A stretch of DNA of 64,000 nt from Gammaproteobacteria bacterium. Its GTDB lineage: Bacteria; Pseudomonadota; Gammaproteobacteria; HTCC5015. The position numbers and the translations under genes are program-made. Positions 26,063 through 40,385 of this stretch are shown one piece after another. The stretch's first letter is position 1. Each line of letters starts with the position of its first letter. The notes beneath the pieces were generated by a model. The model was not told where the DNA came from. It did no database searches and worked only from the letters and a program-made list of their open reading frames with translations. Where the stretch lies: NCBI GenBank assembly GCA_026004975.1, contig BPKE01000001.1:62001-126000 (forward strand), read 5' to 3'.

Positions 26063-27199
26063 CTAGAAACGCATGTCTTCGAAGAATTTCTTCACGCTCT
26101 CGAGCCAGCCGCCCTGCCGAGGCGTATGGTCCCGGCCGTTGGTCTTGAGCGATTCCTCGAAACGGCGCAGCAACGCTTTTTGCTCTTCGTTCAGATTGAC
26201 CGGTGTCTCGACCTGCACCGTGCACAACAGGTCGCCGGGCGGGCCGCCGCGCACCGGGCGCACGCCCTTGCCGCGGATTCTAAAGGTTTTGCCGCTTTGC
26301 GTCTCCGGGGGGATCTTGAGGGTCAGGCGGCCGGCGAGGGTGGGCACCTCCACCTCGCCGCCGAGCGCGGCGACGCCGATGCTGATCGGAACGGTGCAGT
26401 GCAAATCGGCGCCGTCCCGGGTGAACAGGGGGTGCGGCTTGACGCGGATCTGGACATACAAATCACCCGGCGGACCGTTGTTCTCGCCGGCTTCGCCCTC
26501 GCCGGCCAGGCGGATGCGGTCGCCGTTGTCCACACCGGCGGGGATGCGCACGGCCAGGGTGTGGTGCTGTCGTGTCCGACCCGTGCCGCCGCAGCGCCGG
26601 CACGGGTCGGCGATGATCCGCCCCTGGCCTTGGCAACGGGGACACGTCTGTTGAATGGAGAAGAAGCCCTGCTGCAGGCGCACCCGCCCCAGCCCGTTGC
26701 AGGTCGGGCAGGTCTGCGGCCGGCTGCCCGGCTCCGCCCCCGCTCCACCGCAGTGCTCGCAGCGGTCCAGGCGCGGCACGCGGATCTTGACCTCGGTGCC
26801 GCGGACCGCCTCTTCCAGGGTGATCTCGAGGTTGTACTGCAGGTCGGCGCCGCGACGCACGCGCGCTCCGCCGCCGCGGCCGCCGCCCATGCCGAAGATT
26901 TCCTCGAAGACGTCACCGAAGATGTCGCTGAAATTCGGTCCGCCCCCGCCGCCGAAACCGCCGGCGCCGGCGCCGGCGACCCCGGCCCGGCCGAACTGGT
27001 CGTAGGCGGCGCGCTTCTGCGGGTCGCTGAGCACCTCGTAGGCCTCCTTGACGGCCTTGAAGCGCTCCTCGGCGGCCTTGTCCCCCGGGTTGCGGTCCGG
27101 GTGATACTTCATCGCCAGGCGGCGGAACGCCTTTTTGATCTCGTCGTCGCTGGCGTTGCGCGCCACGCCGAGGATGTCGTAGTAATCGCGTTCTGCCAT
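26063..27199 (-). CDS. dnaJ: chaperone DnaJ
   Basis: Hsp40 co-chaperone that stimulates DnaK ATPase and delivers substrates. It has 378 residues: J-domain with [10 protein letters not shown] (HPD motif), a Gly/Phe-rich linker, a zinc domain with four CxxCxGxG repeats ([32 protein letters not shown]) and the C-terminal substrate-binding domains. ATG 27199 gives the standard [16 protein letters not shown] start. It is 127 bases downstream of dnaK on the same strand. Confidence 0.97.
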   Translation of the reverse strand: MAERDYYDILGVARNASDDEIKKAFRRLAMKYHPDRNPGDKAAEERFKAVKEAYEVLSDPQKRAAYDQFGRAGVAGAGAGGFGGGGGPNFSDIFGDVFEEIFGMGGGRGGGARVRRGADLQYNLEITLEEAVRGTEVKIRVPRLDRCEHCGGAGAEPGSRPQTCPTCNGLGRVRLQQGFFSIQQTCPRCQGQGRIIADPCRRCGGTGRTRQHHTLAVRIPAGVDNGDRIRLAGEGEAGENNGPPGDLYVQIRVKPHPLFTRDGADLHCTVPISIGVAALGGEVEVPTLAGRLTLKIPPETQSGKTFRIRGKGVRPVRGGPPGDLLCTVQVETPVNLNEEQKALLRRFEESLKTNGRDHTPRQGGWLESVKKFFEDMRF

Positions 27200-27326
27200 G
27201 AGCGGGCCAAACGTCAGCAAGAGAACCCTGCCGCCTCGCGGCGGGGGCGGCGCAGGCTAGCGCAGCGCGAACGAAACGGCAAGCGCCGGTACCCGGCGCT
27301 TGCCGCGATCGTGTCCGCCACGCGCC

Positions 27327-29382
<2,056 letters not shown>

Positions 29383-29388
29383 CGCGGC

Positions 29389-30033
29389 TCAGGTTTTCCC
29401 GCCGCCCCGCTTCTTGCCTTGCCGTTCGCCTTCGGCCGGGTCGCGCTCGGGCGCCTCGGCCGCCCCCTCACCGCCCGCCTCGCCGCCGTCCCGGGCCTCG
29501 GTGGCGACGATCACCAGGGCCGGACGCAGCAAGCGCCCGTTGAGGAGGTAACCCTTTTGCATCACGGACAAAACGGTGTTCGGCGGCACCCGCGCGCTGG
29601 GCTGCGTGGCCATGGCCTGGTGCAGCTCCGGATTGAACCGCTCGTTGACCGGGTCGATCTCTTCGATGCCGAACTTTTCCATCACCTGGGCGAGCAGCTT
29701 GAGGGTCAGCTCGATGCCCTGGCGCAGCGATTCCACGTCGGTGGTCTCCCCGGCCGCGCCCAATCCGAGCTCCATGCTGTCGCGCACCGCCAGCAGCTCG
29801 CCGGCCAGCTTCTCCAGACCGTACTTGTGGGCGTTCTCGATGTCGCGCTGCACGCGCTTGCGCAGGTTGTCCAGCTCGGCGCCGAGCCGCAAGGCCAGTT
29901 CGCGCTGGCGCTCGGCTTCGGCGCGCGCCTCGGCGAGCGCAGCCTCCAGTTCCTCGATCCGGGCGGCCTCGGCCGCGCCGTCCTGCCCGGCCTCGTTCCT
30001 CTTCACTTCGTGATTGTCCCCCTGCTCGGGCAT
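29389..30033 (-). CDS. grpE: nucleotide exchange factor GrpE
   Basis: Releases ADP from DnaK. It is 214 residues: a long N-terminal coiled coil (EELEAALAEARAEAERQRELALRLGAEL), then LDNLRKRVQRDIENAHKYGLEKL and the beta domain with NPELHQAMA and VLSVMQKGYLLNGRLLRPALVIVA. ATG 30033 has GGAGGT six bases ahead. The C-terminal tail is rich in Gly/Glu/Lys. It lies between hrcA and dnaK in the usual order. Confidence 0.96.
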   Translation of the reverse strand: MPEQGDNHEVKRNEAGQDGAAEAARIEELEAALAEARAEAERQRELALRLGAELDNLRKRVQRDIENAHKYGLEKLAGELLAVRDSMELGLGAAGETTDVESLRQGIELTLKLLAQVMEKFGIEEIDPVNERFNPELHQAMATQPSARVPPNTVLSVMQKGYLLNGRLLRPALVIVATEARDGGEAGGEGAAEAPERDPAEGERQGKKRGGGKT

Positions 30034-30128
30034 GTGACGACCTCCAGCGATTCGACACGACGACAGTCCGCCGCTCGGCGGCGCCCCGCTCAATGGGGGC
30101 GGCCGGCGGCGCTTTCAAGGGCGGGCTT

Positions 30129-31208
30129 TCAGTGGGCGACCGGCGGCGGCTCGTCCTCGCTTTGCAGGGCGGCGCCGAGCAGGCGGGCGGTGACGTCGAC
30201 GACCGGGATCACCCGCTCGTAGGGGATCCGCGTCGGCCCGATCACCCCCAGCACCCCCACGACCTGGCCGCCGACGCGGTACGGCGAGGCCACCAGGCTG
30301 CACTCGTCCAGGGGGGCGTAACCCGATTCCTGGCCGATGAAGATCTTGACGCCCTCGCTGCGCTGGCAGCGCTCGAGCAGATCGAGCAGCTCCTGCTTGC
30401 GGCGCAGGGCCTCGAACAGCCGGCGCAGCTTCTCGACGTCGGACAGGTCTTCGAAGCGCATCAGGTTGGTCTGCCCTTCGACGAGCAGCTGCTGGGCGTC
30501 CCATTCACCGCCGGCGTCGAACACCTTGCCGGCCACGTCCAGCAGGGCCTGCAACATCGCGTCCAGCGCGGCCCGGGTCTGGTCGAGCTCGTGCTGCAGG
30601 CGCGCGCGCATGCTCGCCAGGTCCTGGCCGAAAAAGTGCTGGTTCAGGTAATTCGCGGCCTGCTGCAAGGTCGCCGCGTCGTAGGGGCGGTCGGTCTCGA
30701 TGAGGCGGTTTTCGACCTCGCGCTCGCTGAACACGAGCACGACCAGCACGCGCCGCTCCGAGATCGGCAGGAACTCGATGTGGCGCACGGTGCGCTCGGC
30801 GCGCCGCGGCACGACCACCAGGCCGGCCAATTGGGTCAGCTCGGAGAGCAAGGCGGTGGCGGTCTGCAGCAAGGACTGGCCGCTGTTCGCCGCCGCGTCC
30901 AGGGCGCGCTGCAACTGCGCGACGGCGGCCTCTTCCAGGGGATGGACTTCCAGCAGGGTGTCGATGAACAGCCGGTAACCCTGCACCGTGGGCACGCGAC
31001 CGGCCGAGGTGTGCGGCGCGCGCACCAGGCCGAGCCGCTCCAGGTCGGCCATGACGTTGCGCACCGTCGCCGAGCTGATGTCCAGGCCGGATTCGCGGGC
31101 CAGCAGAGCCGAGCCCACCGGCTGGCCTTCACGGATGTAGAGCTCGACCAGCGTCTTGAGCAGACGCCGGGCGCGTTCGTCGAAACGGGCTTGGCGCGAT
31201 ACCGTCAC
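30129..31208 (-). CDS. hrcA: heat-inducible transcription repressor HrcA
   Basis: Repressor that binds CIRCE elements before groE and some dnaK operons. It is 359 residues from a GTG start. An N-terminal winged helix (RARRLLKTLVELYIREGQPVGS, SSATVRNVMADLERLGL, HTSAGRVPT) is followed by GYRLFIDTL and the GAF-like dimer domain. I found no CIRCE element in this window, so its targets (for example groES) are probably elsewhere. It heads hrcA-grpE-dnaK-dnaJ and has its own promoter. Confidence 0.95.
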   Translation of the reverse strand: MTVSRQARFDERARRLLKTLVELYIREGQPVGSALLARESGLDISSATVRNVMADLERLGLVRAPHTSAGRVPTVQGYRLFIDTLLEVHPLEEAAVAQLQRALDAAANSGQSLLQTATALLSELTQLAGLVVVPRRAERTVRHIEFLPISERRVLVVLVFSEREVENRLIETDRPYDAATLQQAANYLNQHFFGQDLASMRARLQHELDQTRAALDAMLQALLDVAGKVFDAGGEWDAQQLLVEGQTNLMRFEDLSDVEKLRRLFEALRRKQELLDLLERCQRSEGVKIFIGQESGYAPLDECSLVASPYRVGGQVVGVLGVIGPTRIPYERVIPVVDVTARLLGAALQSEDEPPPVAH

Positions 31209-31249
31209 GCTGTCACACCCCCGCCCGCTCGCCGCGCGGGCACGCCCGT

Positions 31250-31279
31250 ATTGTGTGGCAGCGCGCCGGGCCTTTCAAG
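31250..31279 (-). promoter_or_regulatory. promoter of the hrcA-grpE operon
   Basis: On the minus strand TTGAAA (31273-31278), 17 bases and CACAAT (31250-31255) form a sigma-70-like promoter, predicted to start about 35 bases before the hrcA GTG. The -35 region also reads CTTGAAA, the full sigma-32 -35 element, with CCACACAA at the sigma-32 -10 spacing, so it may be recognised by both factors. Confidence 0.6.
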
Positions 31280-31307
31280 TCAAGCGCTTGCGCGGCGGCG
31301 CCGGCGC

Positions 31308-32045
31308 TCAGCCGGCGTCCCGGCGCATCCAGTCGCGCATCCGCGCGCGCAGCTTCTTGACCGCTTCGCCGTGGATCTGGCAGACGCGCGACTCGGAAAC
31401 GCCGAGAATCTCGCCGATTTCGCGCAGGTTGAGCTCCTCGTCGTAATACAGTGCCATCACCAGCCGCTCCCGGTCGGGCAACTGCTCGATGGCCTCGGTC
31501 AGCGCCGCCTTGAACCGCTCTTTTTCCAGGCTGCGCAAGGGGTCGTCCTCGTCGGAGGGCACCGGAATCTCCCGGCTGTCGTCCTCGTCCAGCGGCGCAT
31601 CGAGGCTGAAGACGCGCGCGCTGGTGGCGTCGGCGATGATCTGGTGGTATTCATCGAGGCCGATGCCCATCTCCGCGGCCACTTCGTGGTCCTGGGCCTC
31701 GCGCCCGAGGCGGTTCTCCACCCGGCGCGCGGCCTCGGCGAGCTCGCGTTGCTTGCGGTGCACCGAGCGGGGCGTCCAGTCGCCGCTGCGCACCTCGTCG
31801 AGCATCGAGCCGCGCACACGGATGCCCGCATAGGTCTCGAAACTGGCCCCCTGGCTGGGGTCGTAATTTTTCACGGCGTCGAGCAGGCCGAGCATCCCCG
31901 CCTGGATCAGGTCTTCGGCCTGGACGTTGGCGGGCAATCGCCCCAAAAGATGGAAGGCGATCTTCTTGACGAGCGGCGCGTGTTTGGCCAGCAACTCGCT
32001 GCGGGCCAGTTCTTCGCTGTCGGAATACATGGCATAGCCGTTCAT
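31308..32045 (-). CDS. fliA: flagellar sigma factor sigma-28
   Basis: Directs RNA polymerase to late flagellar and chemotaxis genes. It has 245 residues: region 2 (LVKKIAFHLLGRLPANVQAED, LIQAGMLGLLDAVKNYD, FETYAGIRVRGSMLDEVRSGDW), region 3 and region 4 (LPDRERLVMALYYDEELNLREIGEIL, SRVCQIHGEAVKKLRARM). ATG 32045 follows AGGAGGGCAGAGGTC. No flagellar structural genes are in the window, but its anti-sigma factor flgM and a FleQ-like activator are close by. A sigma-54 promoter lies about 210 bases upstream. Confidence 0.95.
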   Translation of the reverse strand: MNGYAMYSDSEELARSELLAKHAPLVKKIAFHLLGRLPANVQAEDLIQAGMLGLLDAVKNYDPSQGASFETYAGIRVRGSMLDEVRSGDWTPRSVHRKQRELAEAARRVENRLGREAQDHEVAAEMGIGLDEYHQIIADATSARVFSLDAPLDEDDSREIPVPSDEDDPLRSLEKERFKAALTEAIEQLPDRERLVMALYYDEELNLREIGEILGVSESRVCQIHGEAVKKLRARMRDWMRRDAG

Positions 32046-32441
32046 GACCTCTGCCCTCCTTTCCGCGACGCCCGGCCCGGACACGTGCTGCAGTCCCCTG
32101 GTCACCGCCGGCGGCCGATCCCGTACCGCCCCCGGTGGACGCCGCGCCGCTCGGCCCGGCGCCTCCCTTGCGGATCCGCGCCTGCCCCGGCGCGGACGGC
32201 GAACCGCCCGGTTCGCCACGCGGCCTGGAACGGACCGCGTCGATTCGATTGAAGCAAATCTCGTTCCAGACTCGTTCTTAGCCTTGGTCTAAATCCGAAC
32301 GCTCGGCGCCGCGGCCCAATCCCCGGAAAATCCCGCGAAACACCGGCAACCTCGCCCCACGCCGCCGGCCACGGCCGCCGGCGGCCCACCGGCCGGCGAC
32401 GACCCGCCGACAGCCCGGCGTCAACGGATCGTCCATGCTGG
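32046..32441. other. 396-base gap between fliA and the FleQ-like activator gene
   Basis: No credible gene: the reading frames here are Arg/Pro/Gly-rich shadows. It holds the sigma-54 promoter at 32253-32268, a roughly 200-base leader for fliA, and two CTCGTTC direct repeats (32260-32266 and 32271-32277), one inside the promoter. Confidence 0.6.
32253..32268 (-). promoter_or_regulatory. sigma-54 promoter upstream of fliA
   Basis: The minus strand reads TGGAACGAGATTTGCT. This fits TGGCACrNNNNTTGCW at every defined position except one, with the invariant GG and GC exactly ten bases apart. It points toward fliA with a predicted start near 32243. The neighbouring gene encodes a sigma-54 activator. 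Confidence 0.8.
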
Positions 32442-33551
<1,110 letters not shown>

Positions 33552-33620
33552 GATCCGCTCCTTCTTGTTTTTGTCCGAACGCCCGGTCTGATTCTAATCC
33601 ATGAGGGCGCTTGCGCAAGT

Positions 33621-33705
33621 TTCAACAGCTTTCACAAAGCCTTTCCACAGCGACTTCACAACTTGCTCTACGACTTGCACACATGTTTGTTCACATGTTT
33701 TCACA
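33621..33705 (+). repeat. array of TTCACA-like motifs
   Basis: TTCACA or one-base variants start at 33621 (TTCAACA), 33631, 33643 (TTCCACA), 33655, 33690 and 33700. Spacings of 10, 12, 12, 35 and 10 bases keep most copies on about the same face of the helix, as in a cooperative binding array. Confidence 0.5.
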
Positions 33706-33748
33706 CTTTACATCAAAAAGCACGCTCAAGAACTTGTCTCGACGTCCT

Positions 33749-33770
33749 GGCCCGTCATCGATGACGGGCC
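33749..33770. promoter_or_regulatory. 22-base perfect inverted repeat (operator-like)
   Basis: GGCCCGTCATC is followed directly by its exact complement, with no spacer. A homodimeric regulator site is the simplest reading; a small hairpin is also possible, but no T-run follows on either strand. Confidence 0.5.
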
Positions 33771-33847
33771 CCGCGCGCGCCCGCGGCAACGCGCCCGGTT
33801 CGCACAAACGCAAAGCGGGTATGCGGCCGGTCGCGCCGCTCCGGACG

Positions 33848-33875
33848 TTACAAGCGAGGTCAAAGTGCGTAGAAT
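33848..33875 (+). promoter_or_regulatory. promoter candidate for flgM
   Basis: TTACAA, 16 bases and TAGAAT (33870-33875). The -10 is good and the -35 weak. TCAAAG...GCCGCAAC overlaps it and recalls a sigma-28 promoter, but the spacing is two bases short. Confidence 0.4.
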
Positions 33876-33923
33876 GGGCCGCAACGCGTCCCGCAGTGAC
33901 GCAGCACACAAATGGAATCGCGG

Positions 33924-34196
33924 ATGAGCGAATCGCTCGCTTTGCGTCCCCACCCGGGACAGGGCGCCGCGCGCACCGACACGCAGGCGCCGGTTCAGGC
34001 CGTCAACGCCGCGAACCCCGCCCGCCCGCTCCACCCGCAGGCGGAGGCGGCGACGGCCGGCGAGCAGACCGCCCGCCAGCAGCGCGTCGCGCGCATCAAG
34101 GCACAGGTTGCGAGCGGCGCCTATCGGGTCGACGCCGCCGCGGTCGCCGAGAAAATGATCGCGGTGCGCGCGCTGGGCATCGACGAGCAGGCCTGA
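33924..34196 (+). CDS. flgM: anti-sigma-28 factor FlgM
   Basis: Holds FliA inactive until the flagellar hook is complete. It is about 90 residues, with a disordered Ala/Pro/Gln-rich N-terminal half and the conserved C-terminal helix region RVARIKAQVASGAYRVDAAA followed by VAEKMI, the FliA-binding part. ATG 33924 gives MSESLALRP; an in-frame ATG at 33912 is possible. Neither has a strong ribosome site. It lies about 1.9 kb from fliA, divergent from the activator gene, and ends four bases before the convergent mannanase gene. Confidence 0.85.
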   Translation: MSESLALRPHPGQGAARTDTQAPVQAVNAANPARPLHPQAEAATAGEQTARQQRVARIKAQVASGAYRVDAAAVAEKMIAVRALGIDEQA

Positions 34197-34200
34197 ACGC

Positions 34201-35391
34201 TCAACGCCGCTTTGTGAGCAACGCCGCGGCCTCGCTTTCGAGCAGGATCCAGGGGTCGGCGGCGAATCTCCGGAAGTCTTCCGCGCTCGGGTGACCTGGC
34301 CACGGGCCGAAATAGTGGTCCCGGCCTTCGCGCGCCCGGTTGGCGTTGCGCCACACCAGCGCGTAGCTCAGCTTGCGCGTGTCGCCGTCGGCCAGCAGCC
34401 CCGCCCCCAGCACCGCCGTCCAGAAATCGTCCCGACCGATGTTTTCGCGACCGCCCTCGGTCAGGGCCGCCAGCTTGCCGCGCGCCTCGGCCGCGCGCAC
34501 GAGTTTGCCGAGCACATCGACGAACGCCGCCCGTTGCTCGTCGGGCCCGGCGGCGTTGGCCGGGTGACCCAGATCCCAGTAATCGTCCAGGCCGAGCAGA
34601 TCGACCGCGTCGTCGCCGGGATAGGCATAGAAATACGTCTCTTCGAATCGCGCCGGATCGAGCCGGCTGCGATCCGGTGACCAGGCCCAGAGGAGGTTGT
34701 GCACGCCCTTCTCGTCGCGCAGATACTGCAGCGTGATGCGCCACAGGGCGATGTAGTCGGCCTCGCGCGTGTGGCGCCGCCCCCACCAGAACCAGTCCCC
34801 GTTGTGTTCGTGCCACGGGCGGAAGATCAGCGGGACCGGGCCGTCGTCCCCGGCTTCCCGTTGCAGGGCCGCGTTGAATTCCACGAAACGATCGAGGGCC
34901 GCGCGCAAAGCCGCATGGTGCGGCGCGCCCGGCAGCAGGTGTTCGACGACCGGCTGGTCGTGCCAGGACGACGCGCCGCTGATCGGGTCGAACATGTGCC
35001 AGGACACGGCGTTGATGCCGCCGCGGCGGTGCGCCTCGATCATCCGCACCCGCATCAGGGCGAAATCGACGCCGTCCAGGTTGGCGGCATCGCCCCGCTC
35101 CAGGCCGCCGATGTCCCAACCGTAAACGGCCGGATAATCGCCGGCCGTCTCGCGGACGTCGGAGCGCCCGGGCTCGGCGAACCATTCGACGCCGTAGGCG
35201 GTGTCGTCCTGGTGCCCGAACAGGATGCCGCGCCCGCGCAACCACCACAGGTCGTCGAACAGCCGGCGCGCCCCCGCATCGAGGCGCGGATCCACCGGCC
35301 GCGGCGCCCCCTCGGGACCGCTGCAGGCCGCGCCCAGACTCATCGAAACCGCCACGACGAAGATGCCCCCGTATCGCAAGATTCCCGGCAT
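34201..35391 (-). CDS. GH26 endo-beta-mannanase, predicted lipoprotein
   Basis: Cuts beta-1,4-mannans. It has 396 residues with an N-terminal signal and a loose lipobox ending at the Cys of LGAACSG, so it is probably attached to the outer membrane. GH26 signatures: GHQDDTAYG near the start, the acid/base Glu in PLIFRPWHEHNGDWFWWG and the nucleophile Glu in LAALTEGGREN; WAWSPD lies between. GGGAG precedes the ATG. Although a polysaccharide enzyme, it is the last gene after rimB-rimK-hydrolase on the same strand, only 15 bases away, so it may share their transcript. Confidence 0.93.
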   Translation of the reverse strand: MPGILRYGGIFVVAVSMSLGAACSGPEGAPRPVDPRLDAGARRLFDDLWWLRGRGILFGHQDDTAYGVEWFAEPGRSDVRETAGDYPAVYGWDIGGLERGDAANLDGVDFALMRVRMIEAHRRGGINAVSWHMFDPISGASSWHDQPVVEHLLPGAPHHAALRAALDRFVEFNAALQREAGDDGPVPLIFRPWHEHNGDWFWWGRRHTREADYIALWRITLQYLRDEKGVHNLLWAWSPDRSRLDPARFEETYFYAYPGDDAVDLLGLDDYWDLGHPANAAGPDEQRAAFVDVLGKLVRAAEARGKLAALTEGGRENIGRDDFWTAVLGAGLLADGDTRKLSYALVWRNANRAREGRDHYFGPWPGHPSAEDFRRFAADPWILLESEAAALLTKRR

Positions 35392-35406
35392 AACGCTCCC
35401 GTCCCG

Positions 35407-36456
35407 TCAACCCAGCTCGACGCCGTCCGGATCCACGCCGATCGTGGAAGCGAAAGCCTCGACCGAGGCGGCCGCTTCTTCCGGGTCGTCGAAACGGGCC
35501 ACATGGTAGAGCGCATCACCCTCGTTGACCAGGGGCAGCATGCTGCGGCCGATCACGATCCCACCGTGCGGGGCGCTGACCGCGACCTCCTCGGGCTCGA
35601 GCATGTCCGAAGGATCGCAGATCAAGGCCAAGGGCTGACCGCGGTGCAAGCGGGCGCCCAGTCCCACGTGGTGACGGATCAGGCCACTGGCCGGCGCGCG
35701 CACCCAAGCGCTGTCCCTTGCGACCAGCGGCTCGGGCAGGCGGCGGCCGCGGCGCAGCGGCGGCAGCATCTCCAGGGCGCGCATCACCCGCAGCACGCCC
35801 TGCACCCCGGCGGCGATCGCCAGGGGATCGAAGCGCAACGCCTCGCCGGCCTCGTAGAGCAAAATCTTGACGCCGTGCTCGACCGCGGCCTCGCGCAAGG
35901 ACCCGTCGCGCAGCGCGGCGTCCAGCAACACCGGCACACCGAAAGCGCGCGCCAACGCCAGCGTCTCCGGGTCGTCGAGCCGGGCGCGGATCTGCGGCAG
36001 GTTGCTGCGATGCAAGGCACCGGTGTGCAGGTCGATGCCGTGGGTGCATTGCGCCACCACTTCGCTGACGACCAGGTGGGCGAGGCGCGCCGCCAGCGAG
36101 CCGCGCGGCGAACCCGGAAAAGAGCGGTTCAGATCGCGCCGGTCCGGCAGGTAACGCGAGTGCTGGATCAAGCCGAACACGTTGACCACCGGCACCACCA
36201 CCAAGGTGCCGCGCAGCTCGCCGAGCACCCGCCGCCGCAACAGCCGCCGGCAGATCTCCACGCCGTTGAGTTCGTCGCCGTGCACCGCCGCGGTGATGAA
36301 GAGGCGCGGGCCGGCCCGCCGGCCGTTGATCACCTGCACCGGCAGGTTCACCGGCGCGTGGGTGTACAGGCGCGTGACCGGCAGATCGATCACCCGCCGC
36401 TCGCCCGGCGCGACGGTTTCGCCGCCGAGCGTGAACGGCCGGCCGCGGGCGCGCAT
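35407..36456 (-). CDS. succinylglutamate desuccinylase/aspartoacylase family zinc hydrolase
   Basis: M14-like metallohydrolase of 349 residues. Zinc ligands are visible as His and Glu in AAVHGDELNG and His in HGIDLHTGA, with DLNRSFPG between. A C-terminal all-beta domain (from about residue 240) has PASGLIRHHVGLGARLHRGQ and PHGGIVIGRSMLPLVNEGD, resembling a lipoyl-like barrel. The start lies one base after the rimK stop. Genes of this type often accompany RimK and the RimB-like protease; removal of an acyl or glutamyl group from a RimK product is a reasonable guess. The substrate is not known. Confidence 0.88.
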   Translation of the reverse strand: MRARGRPFTLGGETVAPGERRVIDLPVTRLYTHAPVNLPVQVINGRRAGPRLFITAAVHGDELNGVEICRRLLRRRVLGELRGTLVVVPVVNVFGLIQHSRYLPDRRDLNRSFPGSPRGSLAARLAHLVVSEVVAQCTHGIDLHTGALHRSNLPQIRARLDDPETLALARAFGVPVLLDAALRDGSLREAAVEHGVKILLYEAGEALRFDPLAIAAGVQGVLRVMRALEMLPPLRRGRRLPEPLVARDSAWVRAPASGLIRHHVGLGARLHRGQPLALICDPSDMLEPEEVAVSAPHGGIVIGRSMLPLVNEGDALYHVARFDDPEEAAASVEAFASTIGVDPDGVELG

Positions 36457-36457
36457 T

Positions 36458-37369
36458 TCAGCCCTTGCCGCGGGTGCGCGTCCGGTCCGGGCGCGCGTTG
36501 CGTTCGATGAACTCGATGATCATCCCGGCGACGTCCTTGCCCGTGGCCTGCTCGATGCCGTTCAGGCCGGGGGAGGAGTTGACCTCGATGACCAGGGGGC
36601 CACGGTCGGAACGCAGGATGTCCACCCCGCAGACGTTCAAACCGATCACCTGCGCGGCCTTGACCGCCGTCGCGCGCTCCGCGGCCGTGATCTTGACCAA
36701 CTCGGCGCGGCCGCCGCGGTGCAGGTTGGACCGGAAGTCGCCGTCGGCCGCCTGGCGCTTCATCGCCGCGATCACTTTGCCGCCGACCACGAAACAGCGC
36801 AGATCGCTGCCGCCGGCTTCCTTGATGTATTCCTGGATCAGGATGCTGTTCTTCAAGCTCATGAAGGCCTGGATCACGCTCTCGGCGGCCTTGGCCGTCT
36901 CGGCCAGCACGACGCCCACGCCCTGCGTGCCTTCGAGCAGCTTGATCACCAGCGGCGCACCGCCCACTTCCCGGATCAAGCTCTTGATGTCGTCCGGTGA
37001 ATACGCGAAAGCGGTCACCGGGATGCCGACGCCCTTGCGCGACAACAGCTGCAAGCTGCGCAGCTTGTCGCGGGCTCGGGCGATGGCCACCGACTCGTTG
37101 ACGCAATAGGCGCCCATCATCTCGAACTGACGCACAACCGCGTTGCCGTAGAACGTCACGGAGGCGCCGATGCGCGGGATCACCGCGTCGTAGTCGCCGC
37201 GCCTGATCTCCCGGTCCTTGTAATGGATCGTCGGGTTCTCGGAGGTGATGTCCATGAAACAACGCAGGTGGTCGATGACATCGACCTCGTGGCCGCGTGC
37301 GCGCGCGGCCTCCACCAGGCGCCGCGTCGAGTACAGCTTCGGGTTGCGCGACAGAACGGCGATCTTCAT
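36458..37369 (-). CDS. rimK: RimK-type alpha-L-glutamate ligase
   Basis: ATP-grasp enzyme that adds glutamate residues to the C-terminus of ribosomal protein S6 or makes poly-alpha-glutamate. It is 303 residues, starting [20 protein letters not shown], with [19 protein letters not shown], the ATP-grasp segment [37 protein letters not shown] and [24 protein letters not shown] precedes the ATG, which overlaps the rimB stop. The three-gene set matches the rim operon described in pseudomonads, with a zinc hydrolase in place of RimA. Confidence 0.95.
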   Translation of the reverse strand: MKIAVLSRNPKLYSTRRLVEAARARGHEVDVIDHLRCFMDITSENPTIHYKDREIRRGDYDAVIPRIGASVTFYGNAVVRQFEMMGAYCVNESVAIARARDKLRSLQLLSRKGVGIPVTAFAYSPDDIKSLIREVGGAPLVIKLLEGTQGVGVVLAETAKAAESVIQAFMSLKNSILIQEYIKEAGGSDLRCFVVGGKVIAAMKRQAADGDFRSNLHRGGRAELVKITAAERATAVKAAQVIGLNVCGVDILRSDRGPLVIEVNSSPGLNGIEQATGKDVAGMIIEFIERNARPDRTRTRGKG

Positions 37370-37821
37370 ACGGCCTCCAGAGACTGGCAAACGGCGCGGT
37401 CCGGTTCACCGGCGAGAAACGAAGCCTTGGGATCGACCGTGAAACGCCCGCACAGGGCGGTGCGGCCGAGCAACATGCGGAAACGCATCGTATCCCGGTT
37501 GGTCAGGGTGATCTCGATCGGCAGGCCCGTACAACCGATGACCACCGGAGTGGCGATCACGTAACGCCGCTCGCGGTGGCCGCCCGAGTCGCTGACCTCG
37601 CGCTCGTCGATCACCCGTGCCCGACAGTGGCGGACGATGTCGTCCCGGCCCTGCACGGGATGCACCCCGAAGCGCACCCACAGGCCCTCCGCGGTCGGCT
37701 CGGGCTCGACGTAAAACGCGTGCAAGGCGGAAGTGCGCGCACCGGTGTCGACCTTGACCTTGATGCGCTCGATGCCCAGCGCCGGCAAGGCCACCCATTC
37801 ACGCCAACCCAAAGTGTGCAC
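37366..37821 (-). CDS. rimB: RimB-like retropepsin-type protease
   Basis: A 151-residue protein of the so-called ATP-dependent zinc protease family, whose fold resembles retropepsin. The Asp-Thr-Gly motif is seen in [16 protein letters not shown], and [17 protein letters not shown] plus MLLGRTAL complete the family pattern. In Pseudomonas, RimB trims glutamate tails added by RimK. It starts at GTG with GGAGG five bases ahead and overlaps rimK in ATGA. Confidence 0.88.
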   Translation of the reverse strand: MHTLGWREWVALPALGIERIKVKVDTGARTSALHAFYVEPEPTAEGLWVRFGVHPVQGRDDIVRHCRARVIDEREVSDSGGHRERRYVIATPVVIGCTGLPIEITLTNRDTMRFRMLLGRTALCGRFTVDPKASFLAGEPDRAVCQSLEAV

Positions 37822-37952
37822 ACCCGCCTCCTCGACGCGGCAACGGCCCGCGCCTCCATGCTAGCCCAAGCCCGGTCCTCGGTAAACGCGCCCGCGCTGC
37901 AAGCGCGAGGCCGGGCGCTGCCCCGGACGCCCCGCCACGGCGCCCGCGGCCG

Positions 37953-40381
<2,429 letters not shown>

Positions 40382-40385
<4 letters not shown>

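Larger units (their letters stand above)
33552..33923. other. 372-base divergent regulatory region between activator gene and flgM
   Basis: No gene is credible here. It is AT-richer than its surroundings and holds repeated TTCACA-type motifs (33621-33705), two ACATGT palindromes 12 bases apart (33681 and 33693), a 22-base perfect inverted repeat (33749-33770) and a promoter-like sequence before flgM (33848-33875). Confidence 0.6.

Noticed and set aside
33621-33705. Possible DnaA boxes / replication origin beside gyrA-distant genes
   Set aside because: The motifs are TTCACA and CTTTCCACA, each at least two bases off TTATCCACA, and no dnaA, dnaN or recF is nearby.
33912-33923. FlgM start at ATG 33912
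   Set aside because: No better ribosome site than 33924; not decisive, so the shorter start was kept and the alternative noted.
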